The notes under the pieces are model-generated. The model was not told the DNA's origin and ran no database searches. It worked only from the letters and a program-made list of their open reading frames with translations. The position numbers were made by a program, and so were the translations under genes. DNA of 64,000 nucleotides from assembly GCF_004519405.1 (NCBI RefSeq), contig NZ_SGWI01000006.1, positions 186,001 through 250,000 on the forward strand. The letters run 5' to 3'. Positions 27,271-36,201 of the stretch are shown here, one piece after another. Numbering within the stretch: the first letter of the stretch is position 1; each line of letters begins with the position of its first letter. The DNA is from Pseudomonas sp. BCA17. Lineage in GTDB: Bacteria > Pseudomonadota > Gammaproteobacteria > Pseudomonadales > Pseudomonadaceae.

Positions 27271-30200
27271 ATGTCCGATCGTAGCGCTCGTCTGCAAACC
27301 CTTCACCAAGCCCTCAAGGAGCGCATCCTGATCCTCGACGGTGGCATGGGCACGATGATCCAGAGCTACAAGCTTGAGGAACATGACTACCGTGGCAAAC
27401 GCTTCGCCGACTGGCCAAGCGACGTCAAAGGCAACAACGATCTGCTGGTCATTACCCGCCCCGACGTGATCGGCGGGATCGAGAAGGCTTACCTGGATGC
27501 CGGTGCCGACATCCTCGAAACCAACACATTCAACGCCACACGCATTTCCATGGCCGATTACGGCATGGAAGAGCTGGCCTACGAGTTAAACGTAGAAGGT
27601 GCGCGCCTGGCGCGCAAGGTGGCCGACGCCAAGACCCTGGAAAACCCGGCCAAGCCGCGTTTTGTCGCCGGCGTGCTCGGCCCGACCAGCCGCACCTGCT
27701 CGCTGTCACCCGACGTGAACAACCCCGGCTACCGCAACGTCACCTTTGATGAGTTGGTGGAAAACTACACCGAAGCCACCAAAGGGCTGATCGAAGGCGG
27801 TGCCGACCTGATCCTGATTGAAACCATCTTCGATACCCTCAACGCCAAGGCCGCGATCTTCGCCGTGCAAGGCGTATTCGAGGAGCTGGGCCTGGAACTG
27901 CCGATCATGATTTCCGGCACCATCACCGACGCCTCCGGCCGCACCCTGTCGGGCCAGACCACCGAAGCGTTCTGGAACTCCGTGGCCCACGCCAAACCGA
28001 TTTCGGTGGGTTTGAACTGCGCCCTCGGCGCCAGCGAGTTGCGCCCGTACCTGGAAGAGCTGTCGAACAAGGCCGGCACCCACGTATCCGCGCACCCCAA
28101 CGCTGGCCTGCCCAACGAATTCGGCGAGTATGACGAGCTGCCATCGGAAACCGCCAAGGTCATCGAAGAGTTCGCCCAGAGCGGCTTCCTCAACATTGTC
28201 GGCGGTTGCTGCGGCACCACCCCAGGCCACATCGAGGCCATTGCCAGGGCCGTGGCCGGCTATGCACCACGTCAGATCCCGGACATTCCCAAGGCTTGCC
28301 GCCTGTCCGGCCTGGAGCCGTTCACCATTGATCGTCAGTCGTTGTTCGTCAACGTCGGCGAACGCACCAACATTACCGGCTCCGCACGTTTCGCCCGGCT
28401 GATCCGCGAAGACAACTACACCGAAGCCCTCGAAGTCGCCCTGCAGCAGGTTGAAGCCGGCGCCCAGGTGATCGACATCAACATGGACGAAGGGATGCTC
28501 GATTCGAAGAAGGCCATGGTGACCTTCCTCAACCTGATTGCCGGTGAACCGGACATCTCCCGCGTGCCGATCATGATCGACTCCTCCAAATGGGAAGTGA
28601 TCGAAGCCGGCCTCAAGTGCATCCAGGGCAAGGGCATCGTCAACTCCATCAGCATGAAGGAAGGCGTCGAACAGTTCATCCATCACGCCAAGCTGTGCAA
28701 GCGCTATGGCGCCGCCGTGGTGGTGATGGCGTTCGACGAAGCCGGCCAGGCCGACACCGAAGCGCGCAAGAAAGAGATCTGCAAACGCTCCTACGACATC
28801 CTGGTCAATGAGGTCGGCTTCCCACCGGAAGACATCATCTTCGACCCGAACATCTTCGCGGTCGCCACCGGTATCGAAGAGCACAACAACTACGCCGTCG
28901 ACTTCATCAACGCCTGCGCCTACATCCGCGACGAGCTGCCGTATGCACTGAGTTCCGGTGGCGTGTCCAACGTGTCGTTCTCGTTCCGTGGCAACAACCC
29001 GGTGCGCGAGGCGATCCACTCGGTGTTCCTGCTGTATGCGATCCGCAATGGCCTGACCATGGGTATCGTCAACGCCGGCCAGTTGGAAATCTACGACCAG
29101 ATCCCGGCCGAGCTGCGTGATGCCGTGGAAGACGTGGTGCTCAACCGCACTCCGGACGGCACCGATGCCCTGCTCGCCATTGCCGACAAGTACAAGGGCG
29201 ACGGCAGCGTCAAGGAAGCGGAGACCGAAGAATGGCGTGGCTGGGAGGTCAACAAGCGCCTGGAACACGCGCTGGTCAAAGGCATCACCACGCATATCGT
29301 CGAAGACACCGAGGAATCCCGGCTGTCGTTCGCGCGCCCGATCGAGGTGATCGAAGGCCCGTTGATGTCCGGCATGAACATCGTCGGCGACCTGTTCGGC
29401 GCCGGCAAAATGTTCCTGCCCCAGGTGGTGAAATCCGCCCGGGTGATGAAGCAGGCCGTAGCCCACCTGATCCCGTTCATCGAGCTGGAAAAAGGTGACA
29501 AGCCGCAAGCCAAGGGCAAGATCCTGATGGCCACGGTCAAAGGTGATGTGCACGACATCGGCAAGAACATTGTCGGCGTGGTCCTGGGCTGCAATGGCTA
29601 TGACATCGTCGACCTGGGTGTGATGGTACCGGCCGAGAAGATCCTGCAGGTAGCCAGGGAGCAGAAGTGCGACATTATCGGGCTGTCCGGCCTGATCACC
29701 CCATCGCTCGATGAGATGGTGCACGTGGCCCGTGAGATGCAGCGCCAGGATTTCCACCTGCCGCTGATGATCGGTGGCGCCACCACTTCCAAGGCGCACA
29801 CGGCGGTAAAGATCGAACCCAAGTACAGCAACGATGCGGTGGTGTATGTCACTGACGCCTCGCGTGCGGTGGGTGTGGCCACGCAATTGCTGTCCAAGGA
29901 ACTCAAGGCCGGGTTTGTCGAGCGTACCCGCGAAGAGTACGTGGAAGTCCGCGAGCGCACCTCCAACCGCAGCGCCCGCACCGAGCGCCTGAGCTATGCG
30001 GCCGCCATCGCCAAGAAGCCGCAGTTCGACTGGGCCGGCTACACCCCGGTCAAACCGACGTTTACCGGTGCCAAGGTGCTGGACAATATCGACCTTAATG
30101 TCCTGGCCGAGTACATCGACTGGACGCCGTTCTTCATTTCCTGGGACCTGGCCGGCAAGTTTCCACGCATCCTCACCGACGAGGTCGTTGGCGAAGCCGC

Positions 30201-30981
30201 CACCGCGCTGTACGCCGACGCCCAGGAAATGCTCAAGAAGCTGATCGACGGCAAACTCATCAGCGCCCGCGCGGTGTTCGGCTTCTGGCCGGCGAACCAG
30301 GTGCAGGACGATGACCTGGAAGTCTACGGCGAAGACGGCAAGCCCCTGGCCACCCTGCACCACCTGCGCCAACAGATCATCAAGACCGACGGCAAGCCGA
30401 ACTTCTCCCTGGCCGACTTCGTCGCGCCCAAGGACAGCGGCGTGACCGACTATGTGGGCGGGTTCATCACCACCGCCGGCATCGGCGCCGAAGAAGTGGC
30501 CAAGGCCTACCAGGATGCGGGCGACGACTACAACTCGATCATGGTCAAGGCCCTGGCCGACCGCCTGGCCGAAGCCTGCGCCGAATGGCTGCACCAGCAG
30601 GTGCGTAAAGACTACTGGGGTTATGCCAAGGATGAGGAACTCGACAACGAGGCGCTGATCAAGGAGCAGTACAGCGGTATCCGCCCTGCCCCCGGCTACC
30701 CGGCGTGCCCGGATCACACCGAGAAAGGCACCCTGTTCCAGTTGCTCGACCCCGAGGCCCATGAACTGCACGCCGGCCGCAGCGGTGTGTTCCTCACCGA
30801 ACACTACGCGATGTTCCCCGCGGCGGCAGTCAGTGGCTGGTACTTCGCTCACCCGCAAGCGCAGTACTTTGCCGTGGGCAAGGTCGATAAAGACCAAGTG
30901 GCGAGCTACACCGCGCGCAAAGGCCAGGACCTGAGCGTGACGGAACGCTGGCTGGCGCCGAACCTGGGTTACGACAACTGA
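27271..30981 (+). CDS. metH: Cobalamin-dependent methionine synthase
   Basis: 1236-residue modular cytoplasmic enzyme that transfers the methyl group of 5-methyl-THF to homocysteine through methylcobalamin. Modules in order: homocysteine-binding barrel (~1-330; Zn ligand region GGCCGTTPGH at ~310), folate-binding barrel (~355-620; FVNVGERTNITGSARF), B12 cap and Rossmann domain with the base-off motif DVHDIGKN (Asp759, His761), and the AdoMet reactivation domain (~900-1236; PGYPACPDHTEKGTLF). The start was set at ATG 27271, which gives the usual MSDRSARLQ N-terminus; an in-frame ATG at 27238 is possible. It ties the B12 locus of this window to methionine metabolism. Confidence 0.97.
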   Translation: MSDRSARLQTLHQALKERILILDGGMGTMIQSYKLEEHDYRGKRFADWPSDVKGNNDLLVITRPDVIGGIEKAYLDAGADILETNTFNATRISMADYGMEELAYELNVEGARLARKVADAKTLENPAKPRFVAGVLGPTSRTCSLSPDVNNPGYRNVTFDELVENYTEATKGLIEGGADLILIETIFDTLNAKAAIFAVQGVFEELGLELPIMISGTITDASGRTLSGQTTEAFWNSVAHAKPISVGLNCALGASELRPYLEELSNKAGTHVSAHPNAGLPNEFGEYDELPSETAKVIEEFAQSGFLNIVGGCCGTTPGHIEAIARAVAGYAPRQIPDIPKACRLSGLEPFTIDRQSLFVNVGERTNITGSARFARLIREDNYTEALEVALQQVEAGAQVIDINMDEGMLDSKKAMVTFLNLIAGEPDISRVPIMIDSSKWEVIEAGLKCIQGKGIVNSISMKEGVEQFIHHAKLCKRYGAAVVVMAFDEAGQADTEARKKEICKRSYDILVNEVGFPPEDIIFDPNIFAVATGIEEHNNYAVDFINACAYIRDELPYALSSGGVSNVSFSFRGNNPVREAIHSVFLLYAIRNGLTMGIVNAGQLEIYDQIPAELRDAVEDVVLNRTPDGTDALLAIADKYKGDGSVKEAETEEWRGWEVNKRLEHALVKGITTHIVEDTEESRLSFARPIEVIEGPLMSGMNIVGDLFGAGKMFLPQVVKSARVMKQAVAHLIPFIELEKGDKPQAKGKILMATVKGDVHDIGKNIVGVVLGCNGYDIVDLGVMVPAEKILQVAREQKCDIIGLSGLITPSLDEMVHVAREMQRQDFHLPLMIGGATTSKAHTAVKIEPKYSNDAVVYVTDASRAVGVATQLLSKELKAGFVERTREEYVEVRERTSNRSARTERLSYAAAIAKKPQFDWAGYTPVKPTFTGAKVLDNIDLNVLAEYIDWTPFFISWDLAGKFPRILTDEVVGEAATALYADAQEMLKKLIDGKLISARAVFGFWPANQVQDDDLEVYGEDGKPLATLHHLRQQIIKTDGKPNFSLADFVAPKDSGVTDYVGGFITTAGIGAEEVAKAYQDAGDDYNSIMVKALADRLAEACAEWLHQQVRKDYWGYAKDEELDNEALIKEQYSGIRPAPGYPACPDHTEKGTLFQLLDPEAHELHAGRSGVFLTEHYAMFPAAAVSGWYFAHPQAQYFAVGKVDKDQVASYTARKGQDLSVTERWLAPNLGYDN

Positions 30982-30994
30982 TTGTCGGGCTTGT

Positions 30995-31023
30995 GCAGTG
31001 AGCGGGCTTGCTCCGCTCACTGC
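30995..31023 (+). repeat. REP-like hairpin after metH
   Basis: GCAGTGAGCG (30995-31004) pairs with CGCTCACTGC (31014-31023), 14 bp after the metH stop. It lacks a T run, so it is better seen as a REP-type or mRNA-stabilising hairpin than as a simple rho-independent terminator. Confidence 0.6.
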
Positions 31024-31074
31024 CTGTCAACCAGCGGCTATGCTATCTCTCACACACCTTGTGTAGAGGGATGT

Positions 31075-31293
31075 ATGGACGATCCAGTCGACAACAAGCC
31101 ACCGACCTTCTGGCAGATGCTCCACAGCGTCATGGCGGCCGCCTTCGGCGTACAGAGCGGCAAGAACCGCGCCCGGGATTTCACCCACGGCAAGCCCAGC
31201 CACTTTGTACTCCTGGGCATCCTGTTTACCGCGTTTTTTGCCCTGACCTTGTTCGGTATCGTCAAGCTCGTGCTGCACCTGGCCGGCGTCTAG
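31075..31293 (+). CDS. DUF2970 small membrane protein
   Basis: 72-residue protein with a soluble N-terminus (TFWQMLHSVMAAAFGVQSGKNRARDF) and one C-terminal span (VLLGILFTAFFALTLFGIVKLVLH). This is the DUF2970 layout; function unknown. The ATG at 31075 follows AGAGGGATGT. Its stop overlaps the stop of the convergent binding-protein gene by 4 bp. Confidence 0.88.
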   Translation: MDDPVDNKPPTFWQMLHSVMAAAFGVQSGKNRARDFTHGKPSHFVLLGILFTAFFALTLFGIVKLVLHLAGV

Positions 31294-32351
31294 CGCAACA
31301 GCAGTTGCAGGCTGAAGGGGTACCGGTAGGACGCCGGCTTGCCGACGGCAGACAGTGCACGGAAATCAACCGGCGCCATCGGCTCCAGCAACCGCTGAGC
31401 CTGGGCGGCATCGATCAACTGGAATAACGCTTCCTGCCGGTCACGCCCGCCAAGGGCTTTGATGTCGACGCCCTTGGCATCATCATTGATCAACACCATC
31501 GCCCAGCCGCCCAAGGTGAAATGCCCGGCGACCAAGGTTGTCAGTCTCCCGTCCAGGCGCGCTTTCAATATCTCCGGCGAACTGTTGAGAGCACTGAACA
31601 GCACGTCCTTGCCGGGTACCCGACCGCTGTCTTGCAAGGCCTGTATCGCACCCAGCGCCATCTCATCATTGGCCGACCACACCAGTGTCGTCTGTGGGTA
31701 GCGCTTGAGTAACTGCGTGGCCTGCTCATAGGCGCGGTGGCGGCTCCATTCGCCGTAGACCAGTTGGCGCAGGCGCACCTCCGGGTGTTCGGCCAGAGCA
31801 CGGCGCAGGCCCTGCTCCCGCAGCAGCGCAGCCGGGGTGGTCTTGACGCCGGAGAATGCCAACAGGTCAATGGTCTCGCCTGGCGCCACCGGGCCGTGCT
31901 CGCGCAGCAGGTCGCCAAGCATCAGGTAACCGGCCTGCTCGTCGTTGGACACCATACTGCCGAGCCAATCGATGTCACTGCCAAGCAATTGCGCCTGATC
32001 CGCCGTCAGCGTGTTGTTCACCAGCAGCAGCTTGACCCCGGTTCCCTGCGCCATGCGCAGAATCTGCGGGGCGACGTACTGTTCGTTGACCAGCACCAGG
32101 TAGTCGGGCCGCTCATGGCCGTGCAGCGTTTCCCGGGCCTGGGCCAGGGTGTTGCGAATGTCGCGCTCGGAATAACGCACACGCAGGTCCAGGCCGAGGT
32201 CCTTGGCCGCAGCCTGCATGAATTGCGTATAACTGACCCAGAAGGTTTCCGTCGACATGCCAGGGTTAAGAAATACCACCGACGTGGCATGGGCCAGCGC
32301 CCCGTACGTCGATCCCAGCAACCACGCACACGTAATCAGAACCTTCAACAT
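31290..32351 (-). CDS. Periplasmic sugar-binding-like protein (LacI/RbsB fold), orphan
   Basis: 353-residue secreted binding protein with a signal peptide (MLKVLITCAWLLGSTYGALA). The two-lobed type I periplasmic binding fold is suggested by VVFLNPGMSTETFW, DYLVLVNEQY, LLLVNNTL, a mid-protein IDLLAFSG and TTLVWSANDEMALGAIQALQDSG. No ABC permease or ATPase gene is nearby, so it may feed a sensor kinase or a distant transporter. The ligand cannot be told. Confidence 0.85.
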   Translation of the reverse strand: MLKVLITCAWLLGSTYGALAHATSVVFLNPGMSTETFWVSYTQFMQAAAKDLGLDLRVRYSERDIRNTLAQARETLHGHERPDYLVLVNEQYVAPQILRMAQGTGVKLLLVNNTLTADQAQLLGSDIDWLGSMVSNDEQAGYLMLGDLLREHGPVAPGETIDLLAFSGVKTTPAALLREQGLRRALAEHPEVRLRQLVYGEWSRHRAYEQATQLLKRYPQTTLVWSANDEMALGAIQALQDSGRVPGKDVLFSALNSSPEILKARLDGRLTTLVAGHFTLGGWAMVLINDDAKGVDIKALGGRDRQEALFQLIDAAQAQRLLEPMAPVDFRALSAVGKPASYRYPFSLQLLLR

Positions 32352-32427
32352 GGTTGTCCGAGCCTAGAGCATTGACCGCCATGATAGTGGCATTACGACA
32401 GTCAATCGAGGCTCAATCTACATCTTC

Positions 32428-32541
32428 TTACTGATGGCTCACCCAGAACACCGCTGTGCCCACCACCAGAACAATCAAAAACAGAATCGCCCAGGCATCA
32501 ACGGTACTGTCGGGTTTACGGGCCTTTGTAGAATTGCTCAT
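32428..32541 (-). CDS. 37-residue single-span membrane peptide
   Basis: Very short frame starting MSNSTKARKPDSTVDAW with one strong hydrophobic span (AILFLIVLVVGTAVFWV) and a short SHQ tail. The ATG at 32541 is preceded by AAGAGGCGATGCG, a good ribosome site at suitable distance. The charged N-terminus and single span are typical of small inner-membrane peptides. It is divergent from cysI. Role unknown. Confidence 0.7.
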   Translation of the reverse strand: MSNSTKARKPDSTVDAWAILFLIVLVVGTAVFWVSHQ

Positions 32542-32624
32542 CGCATCGCCTCTTGTCGGTTTTATAGGTGACTGCACTAAGACTCGACCACAGTAAAGTT
32601 CATGATTGCCCGCATGACAAATGT

Positions 32625-32640
32625 GGTTATCGCGATAACC
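32625..32640. promoter_or_regulatory. Perfect 16-bp palindrome, possible operator
   Basis: GGTTATCGCGATAACC is a perfect inverted repeat in the 233-bp region between the divergent membrane peptide gene and cysI. A further GGTTAT half-site lies ~20 bp downstream (32659-32664), followed by TATACT (32670-32675), which could be a -10 box for cysI. The binding protein is unknown. Confidence 0.5.
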
Positions 32641-32774
32641 GTTCTCATTAGTCAATTTGGTTATTTACATATACTCAAACATCACTTTTGCGCATAAACG
32701 CAAACTGGTATCGTGCGCCGGCTCCGTTGGGAGTGCGCGGCCGTGCGCGCAGATTTGCCGAGAACAGGACCTAT

Positions 32775-34433
32775 ATGTACGTATACGACGAATACGATCA
32801 GCGCATCATCGAGGACCGCGTCAAGCAGTTCCGTGATCAGACCCGACGCTATCTGGCAGGTGAACTGAGCGAAGAAGAGTTCCGCCCTCTGCGCCTGCAA
32901 AATGGCCTTTATGTTCAGCGCTTTGCGCCGATGCTGCGGGTGGCCGTGCCCTATGGCCAGCTGACTTCGCGCCAGGCACGCATGATGGCCAAGATTGCCC
33001 GCGACTACGACAAAGGCTATGCCCACATCAGTACGCGCCAGAACGTACAATTCAACTGGCCGGCGCTGGAAGATGTGCCGGACATCCTGGCTGAACTGGC
33101 CACCGTGCAGATGCACGCCATTCAGACCAGCGGTAACTGCCTGCGCAACGTCACCACCGACCAATTTGCCGGTGTGGCTGCCGACGAACTGATCGACCCA
33201 CGCCCATGGTGTGAAATCGTCCGCCAATGGACCACCTTCCACCCCGAATTCGCCTACCTGCCGCGCAAATTCAAGATCGCCATCAACGGCTCGACCTCGG
33301 ACCGCGCAGCGATCGAAGTGCACGACATCGGCCTGGAGCCGGTGCACAACGCGGCCGGCGAGCTGGGTTTCCGTGTGCTGGTGGGTGGCGGCCTGGGCCG
33401 CACGCCAGTGGTGGGGGCGTTCATCAACGAGTTCCTGCCGTGGCAGGACCTGCTGAGCTACCTCGACGCCATCCTGCGGGTCTACAACCGCTATGGCCGT
33501 CGTGACAACAAATACAAGGCCCGGATCAAGATCCTGGTCAAGGCGCTGACCCCTGAGGTCTTTGCCCAGAAAGTCGACGCTGAAATGGAACACCTGCGCG
33601 GCGGCCAGACCACCCTGACCGACGCCGAAGTGCACCGCGTGGCCAAGCACTTCATCGACCCTGAATACAAGGCCCTGGCCAACCAGGACGCCGAGCTCGC
33701 CGCCCTCGACCAGCAGCACCCCGGCTTCGCCCGCTGGCGTACCCGCAACACCCTGGCGCACAAGAAGCCGGGCTATGTGGCGGTGACCCTGTCGCTGAAA
33801 CCGACCGGCGTCGCGCCGGGCGATATCACCGACAAGCAACTGGACGCCGTCGCCGACCTGGCCGACCGCTACAGCTTCGGCCAACTGCGCACCTCCCACG
33901 AACAGAACATCATCCTCGCCGACGTTGAGCAGAGCCAATTGTTCACGCTCTGGGGCGAGCTGCGCGAAGGCGGTTTCGCCACACCGAATATCGGCCTGCT
34001 GACCGATATCATCTGCTGCCCGGGTGGCGATTTCTGCTCCCTGGCCAACGCCAAGTCGATCCCGATCGCCGAATCGATCCAACGCCGTTTCGACGACCTA
34101 GACTACCTGTTCGACATCGGCGAGCTGGACCTGAACATCTCCGGTTGCATGAACGCCTGTGGTCACCACCACGTCGGTCACATCGGCATCCTGGGCGTGG
34201 ACAAGAAAGGCGAAGAATTCTACCAAGTGTCCCTGGGTGGCAGCGCCAGCCGTGATGCGAGCCTGGGCAAGATCCTCGGCCCATCCTTCGCCCAGGAAGC
34301 CATGCCCGAGGTGATCGGCAAGCTGATCGACGTGTACATCGAACAGCGTACCGAAGATGAGCGTTTCATCGACACCTACCAGCGCATCGGCATCGACCTG
34401 TTCAAGGAGCGCGTCTATGCAGCGAATCATTAA
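32775..34433 (+). CDS. cysI: Sulfite/nitrite reductase haemoprotein (CysI)
   Basis: 552-residue siroheme/[4Fe-4S] enzyme that reduces sulfite to sulfide for cysteine synthesis. The two cysteine clusters that hold the coupled cofactor are CCPGGDFCSLANAK and SGCMNACGHHH. The N-terminal ferredoxin-like repeat (RVAVPYGQLTSRQARMMAKIA, STRQNVQFNWP) is also present. The ATG at 32775 follows ACAGGAC; a longer frame upstream is not supported by conservation. The next gene, DUF934, overlaps it by 17 bp. Confidence 0.95.
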   Translation: MYVYDEYDQRIIEDRVKQFRDQTRRYLAGELSEEEFRPLRLQNGLYVQRFAPMLRVAVPYGQLTSRQARMMAKIARDYDKGYAHISTRQNVQFNWPALEDVPDILAELATVQMHAIQTSGNCLRNVTTDQFAGVAADELIDPRPWCEIVRQWTTFHPEFAYLPRKFKIAINGSTSDRAAIEVHDIGLEPVHNAAGELGFRVLVGGGLGRTPVVGAFINEFLPWQDLLSYLDAILRVYNRYGRRDNKYKARIKILVKALTPEVFAQKVDAEMEHLRGGQTTLTDAEVHRVAKHFIDPEYKALANQDAELAALDQQHPGFARWRTRNTLAHKKPGYVAVTLSLKPTGVAPGDITDKQLDAVADLADRYSFGQLRTSHEQNIILADVEQSQLFTLWGELREGGFATPNIGLLTDIICCPGGDFCSLANAKSIPIAESIQRRFDDLDYLFDIGELDLNISGCMNACGHHHVGHIGILGVDKKGEEFYQVSLGGSASRDASLGKILGPSFAQEAMPEVIGKLIDVYIEQRTEDERFIDTYQRIGIDLFKERVYAANH

Positions 34434-34911
34434 GAACAACGAAGTCGTCGACGAAACCTGGCACCTGCTGCCCAAGGATGCGAGCTTCGACGGCATCTCC
34501 AACTGCGACGACCTGATCGTGCCGCTGGCCCTGTGGCGCGAGCACGGCCACGCCCTCAAGGCGCGCGACGGTGGCCTGGGCGTGTGGCTGGACGCGGACG
34601 AGGAAGCCGAAGAGATCGGCGAAGACGTGCAGCACTTCCAGGTCATCGCCCTGAACTTCCCGGCCTTCACTGACGGGCGCAACTACTCCAATGCCCGTCT
34701 GCTGCGTGACCGTTACGGCTACAAAGGCGAACTGCGCGCGATTGGCGATGTACTGCGCGACCAACTGTTCTACCTGCACCGCTGCGGGTTCGATGCCTTC
34801 GCCTTGCGCGCCGACAAAGACCCGTACGAAGCACTGGAAAGCCTCAATGACTTCTCGGTGACGTACCAGGCGGCAACGGATGAGCCGCTGCCGCTGTTTC
34901 GTCGACGTTAA
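34417..34911 (+). CDS. DUF934 protein of the sulfite reductase operon
   Basis: 164-residue cytoplasmic protein of family DUF934, regularly encoded beside CysI in proteobacteria and thought to assist sulfite reduction; mechanism unknown. It starts MQRIIKNNEVVDETW and carries FPAFTDGRNYSNARLLRDR in the middle and LHRCGFDAFALR near the end. The ATG at 34417 is preceded by AAGGAGCGCGTCT and lies inside the cysI end, indicating translational coupling. Confidence 0.92.
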   Translation: MQRIIKNNEVVDETWHLLPKDASFDGISNCDDLIVPLALWREHGHALKARDGGLGVWLDADEEAEEIGEDVQHFQVIALNFPAFTDGRNYSNARLLRDRYGYKGELRAIGDVLRDQLFYLHRCGFDAFALRADKDPYEALESLNDFSVTYQAATDEPLPLFRRR

Positions 34912-34920
34912 ACCTGGATG

Positions 34921-34961
34921 AAAAAATGGGCACCCGACCCGGTCGGCGTGCCCATTTTTTT
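34921..34961 (+). terminator. Rho-independent terminator after DUF934
   Basis: ATGGGCAC pairs with GTGCCCAT across a CCGACCCGGTCGG-like inner stem, followed by TTTTTTTA. It starts 10 bases after the DUF934 stop and is flanked by A and T runs, so it could also serve the convergent gene. Confidence 0.9.
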
Positions 34962-34990
34962 ATCTGGCCTTTTGTGCCGAAGCTGAAGCG

Positions 34991-35977
34991 CTATTCAGCG
35001 TCTTCCGCATCCGCCTCCGCATTCCTGATCAGCCTCTTGAGCATTCTGTTCATATGAATCAGGCGCTGCTCGATGACATCCAGGCGGGACTTCTCAGTCG
35101 GTGCTTCGGATGAATCAGGGGCGACATACGGGTCATACACAAGCCCGTATCTTTTCGCGATGTCTTTCATCTGCGCTTCAACCACATCCATGGTTTTTTC
35201 AAGACTGGCCAAACGTCCGTTCGTGTCAGTCGGCGAGCCAGGACCTTTGCTCACTGCCGCGGCGTCCGGGCCTTCGTTGATGGACAGGATTGAGTTGACC
35301 ATCAACTCCAGTTTTATTTCATTGTTTTCCAGGCGCGCCTCGGTTTTCTGCTGCTCCGTAGCGCCTGGGTCCACCGTCGTTTTGACGCCGCTTGAATTGA
35401 CCTGTTCGGCACCTGGCATCCTGGCTTGCGCCTCGATCCGATTGAGAATGCCTTGAGAGGCCAAATGCTGTGCGACAGTGAAGGGAATATTGATCAGGCT
35501 CCCCACTGCCGAGTTCACGAAGGCGCTACGTGCGCTGGCGGCAAGTTGTGTGGAGAGCGGCGGGAATGCATTGTTTTTGTGCAGCCCTGCAAGTTTATTC
35601 GAGTCACTCAGAGCCCCCTTCGTACCTTTAGGCCTGACAGGTTTGTTCAACACCGGCGGCTTGTGTGCTACCGACGTCTTGACAGGTTGTTTCACTGCCG
35701 ATGGTTTGGATGCTACCGGTGGTTTGGCAGGTGGAGTCGCCACAGGCGGCCTGGTCCGGCTCAAACCGCCCCCCTTCAGACCACGCGTGTTGTGGGCACG
35801 GATCTCTGCGTCGCTCGCCACAGGGTATCGGTTGGCGTGCCCCTGATTGTGAGTTGAACGGCGCGTAGCATTCAAAGTACCTGGCACTTCAGGCAACAAC
35901 GGCGCCGCGGCGCCTGAGGTGTGCGGATGAGCCATTGGAACGCGTGGTGAAATAGCCGGTTGATTGGATAACTGCAT
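34991..35977 (-). CDS. Unrecognised protein: Pro/Lys-rich N-half, C-terminal coiled coil
   Basis: 328 residues, no family recognised. Residues ~70-115 are a low-complexity run of P, K, V and T (PPVATPPAKPPVASKP). A moderately hydrophobic Ala/Ser-rich helix region follows at ~143-175 (LAASARSAFVNSAVGSLINIPF). The last ~130 residues are heptad-rich helices (LASLEKTMDVVEAQMKDIAK, RLDVIEQRLIHMNRMLKRLI) ending in an acidic AEADAEDAE tail. There is no Sec signal. Base composition is less GC-rich than the flanks. The layout would suit a secreted effector or surface-associated protein, but this is inference only. The ATG at 35977 has AGAGG upstream. Confidence 0.75.
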   Translation of the reverse strand: MQLSNQPAISPRVPMAHPHTSGAAAPLLPEVPGTLNATRRSTHNQGHANRYPVASDAEIRAHNTRGLKGGGLSRTRPPVATPPAKPPVASKPSAVKQPVKTSVAHKPPVLNKPVRPKGTKGALSDSNKLAGLHKNNAFPPLSTQLAASARSAFVNSAVGSLINIPFTVAQHLASQGILNRIEAQARMPGAEQVNSSGVKTTVDPGATEQQKTEARLENNEIKLELMVNSILSINEGPDAAAVSKGPGSPTDTNGRLASLEKTMDVVEAQMKDIAKRYGLVYDPYVAPDSSEAPTEKSRLDVIEQRLIHMNRMLKRLIRNAEADAEDAE

Positions 35978-36201
35978 GGATGGACCTCTGGGATGTTTAA
36001 GAGAGGGCTCCCTGCCACTTCATCCTCTCAGTGGCTACTGACAAAACTGCAGTTCCATGGCCACGCGTTTTATGTCAGCGAGTTCCTTAGTGTGTGCAGG
36101 GCGATGACACAAACTTCATATAACGTGGTGAACATACGCCTTGATTGAACTGTCCTCTTCTGATCAGACGCTTTTAATCTCACTGACGATTGGAGTTCTT
36201 C

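Noticed and set aside
27706..31020. 1104-codon open frame on the minus strand
   Set aside because: It lies fully opposite metH, which is certain; the translation is a typical high-GC antisense product without domains.
30995..31023. Hairpin after metH as a rho-independent terminator
   Set aside because: A strong stem, but no T run follows on either strand; kept as a REP-like repeat.
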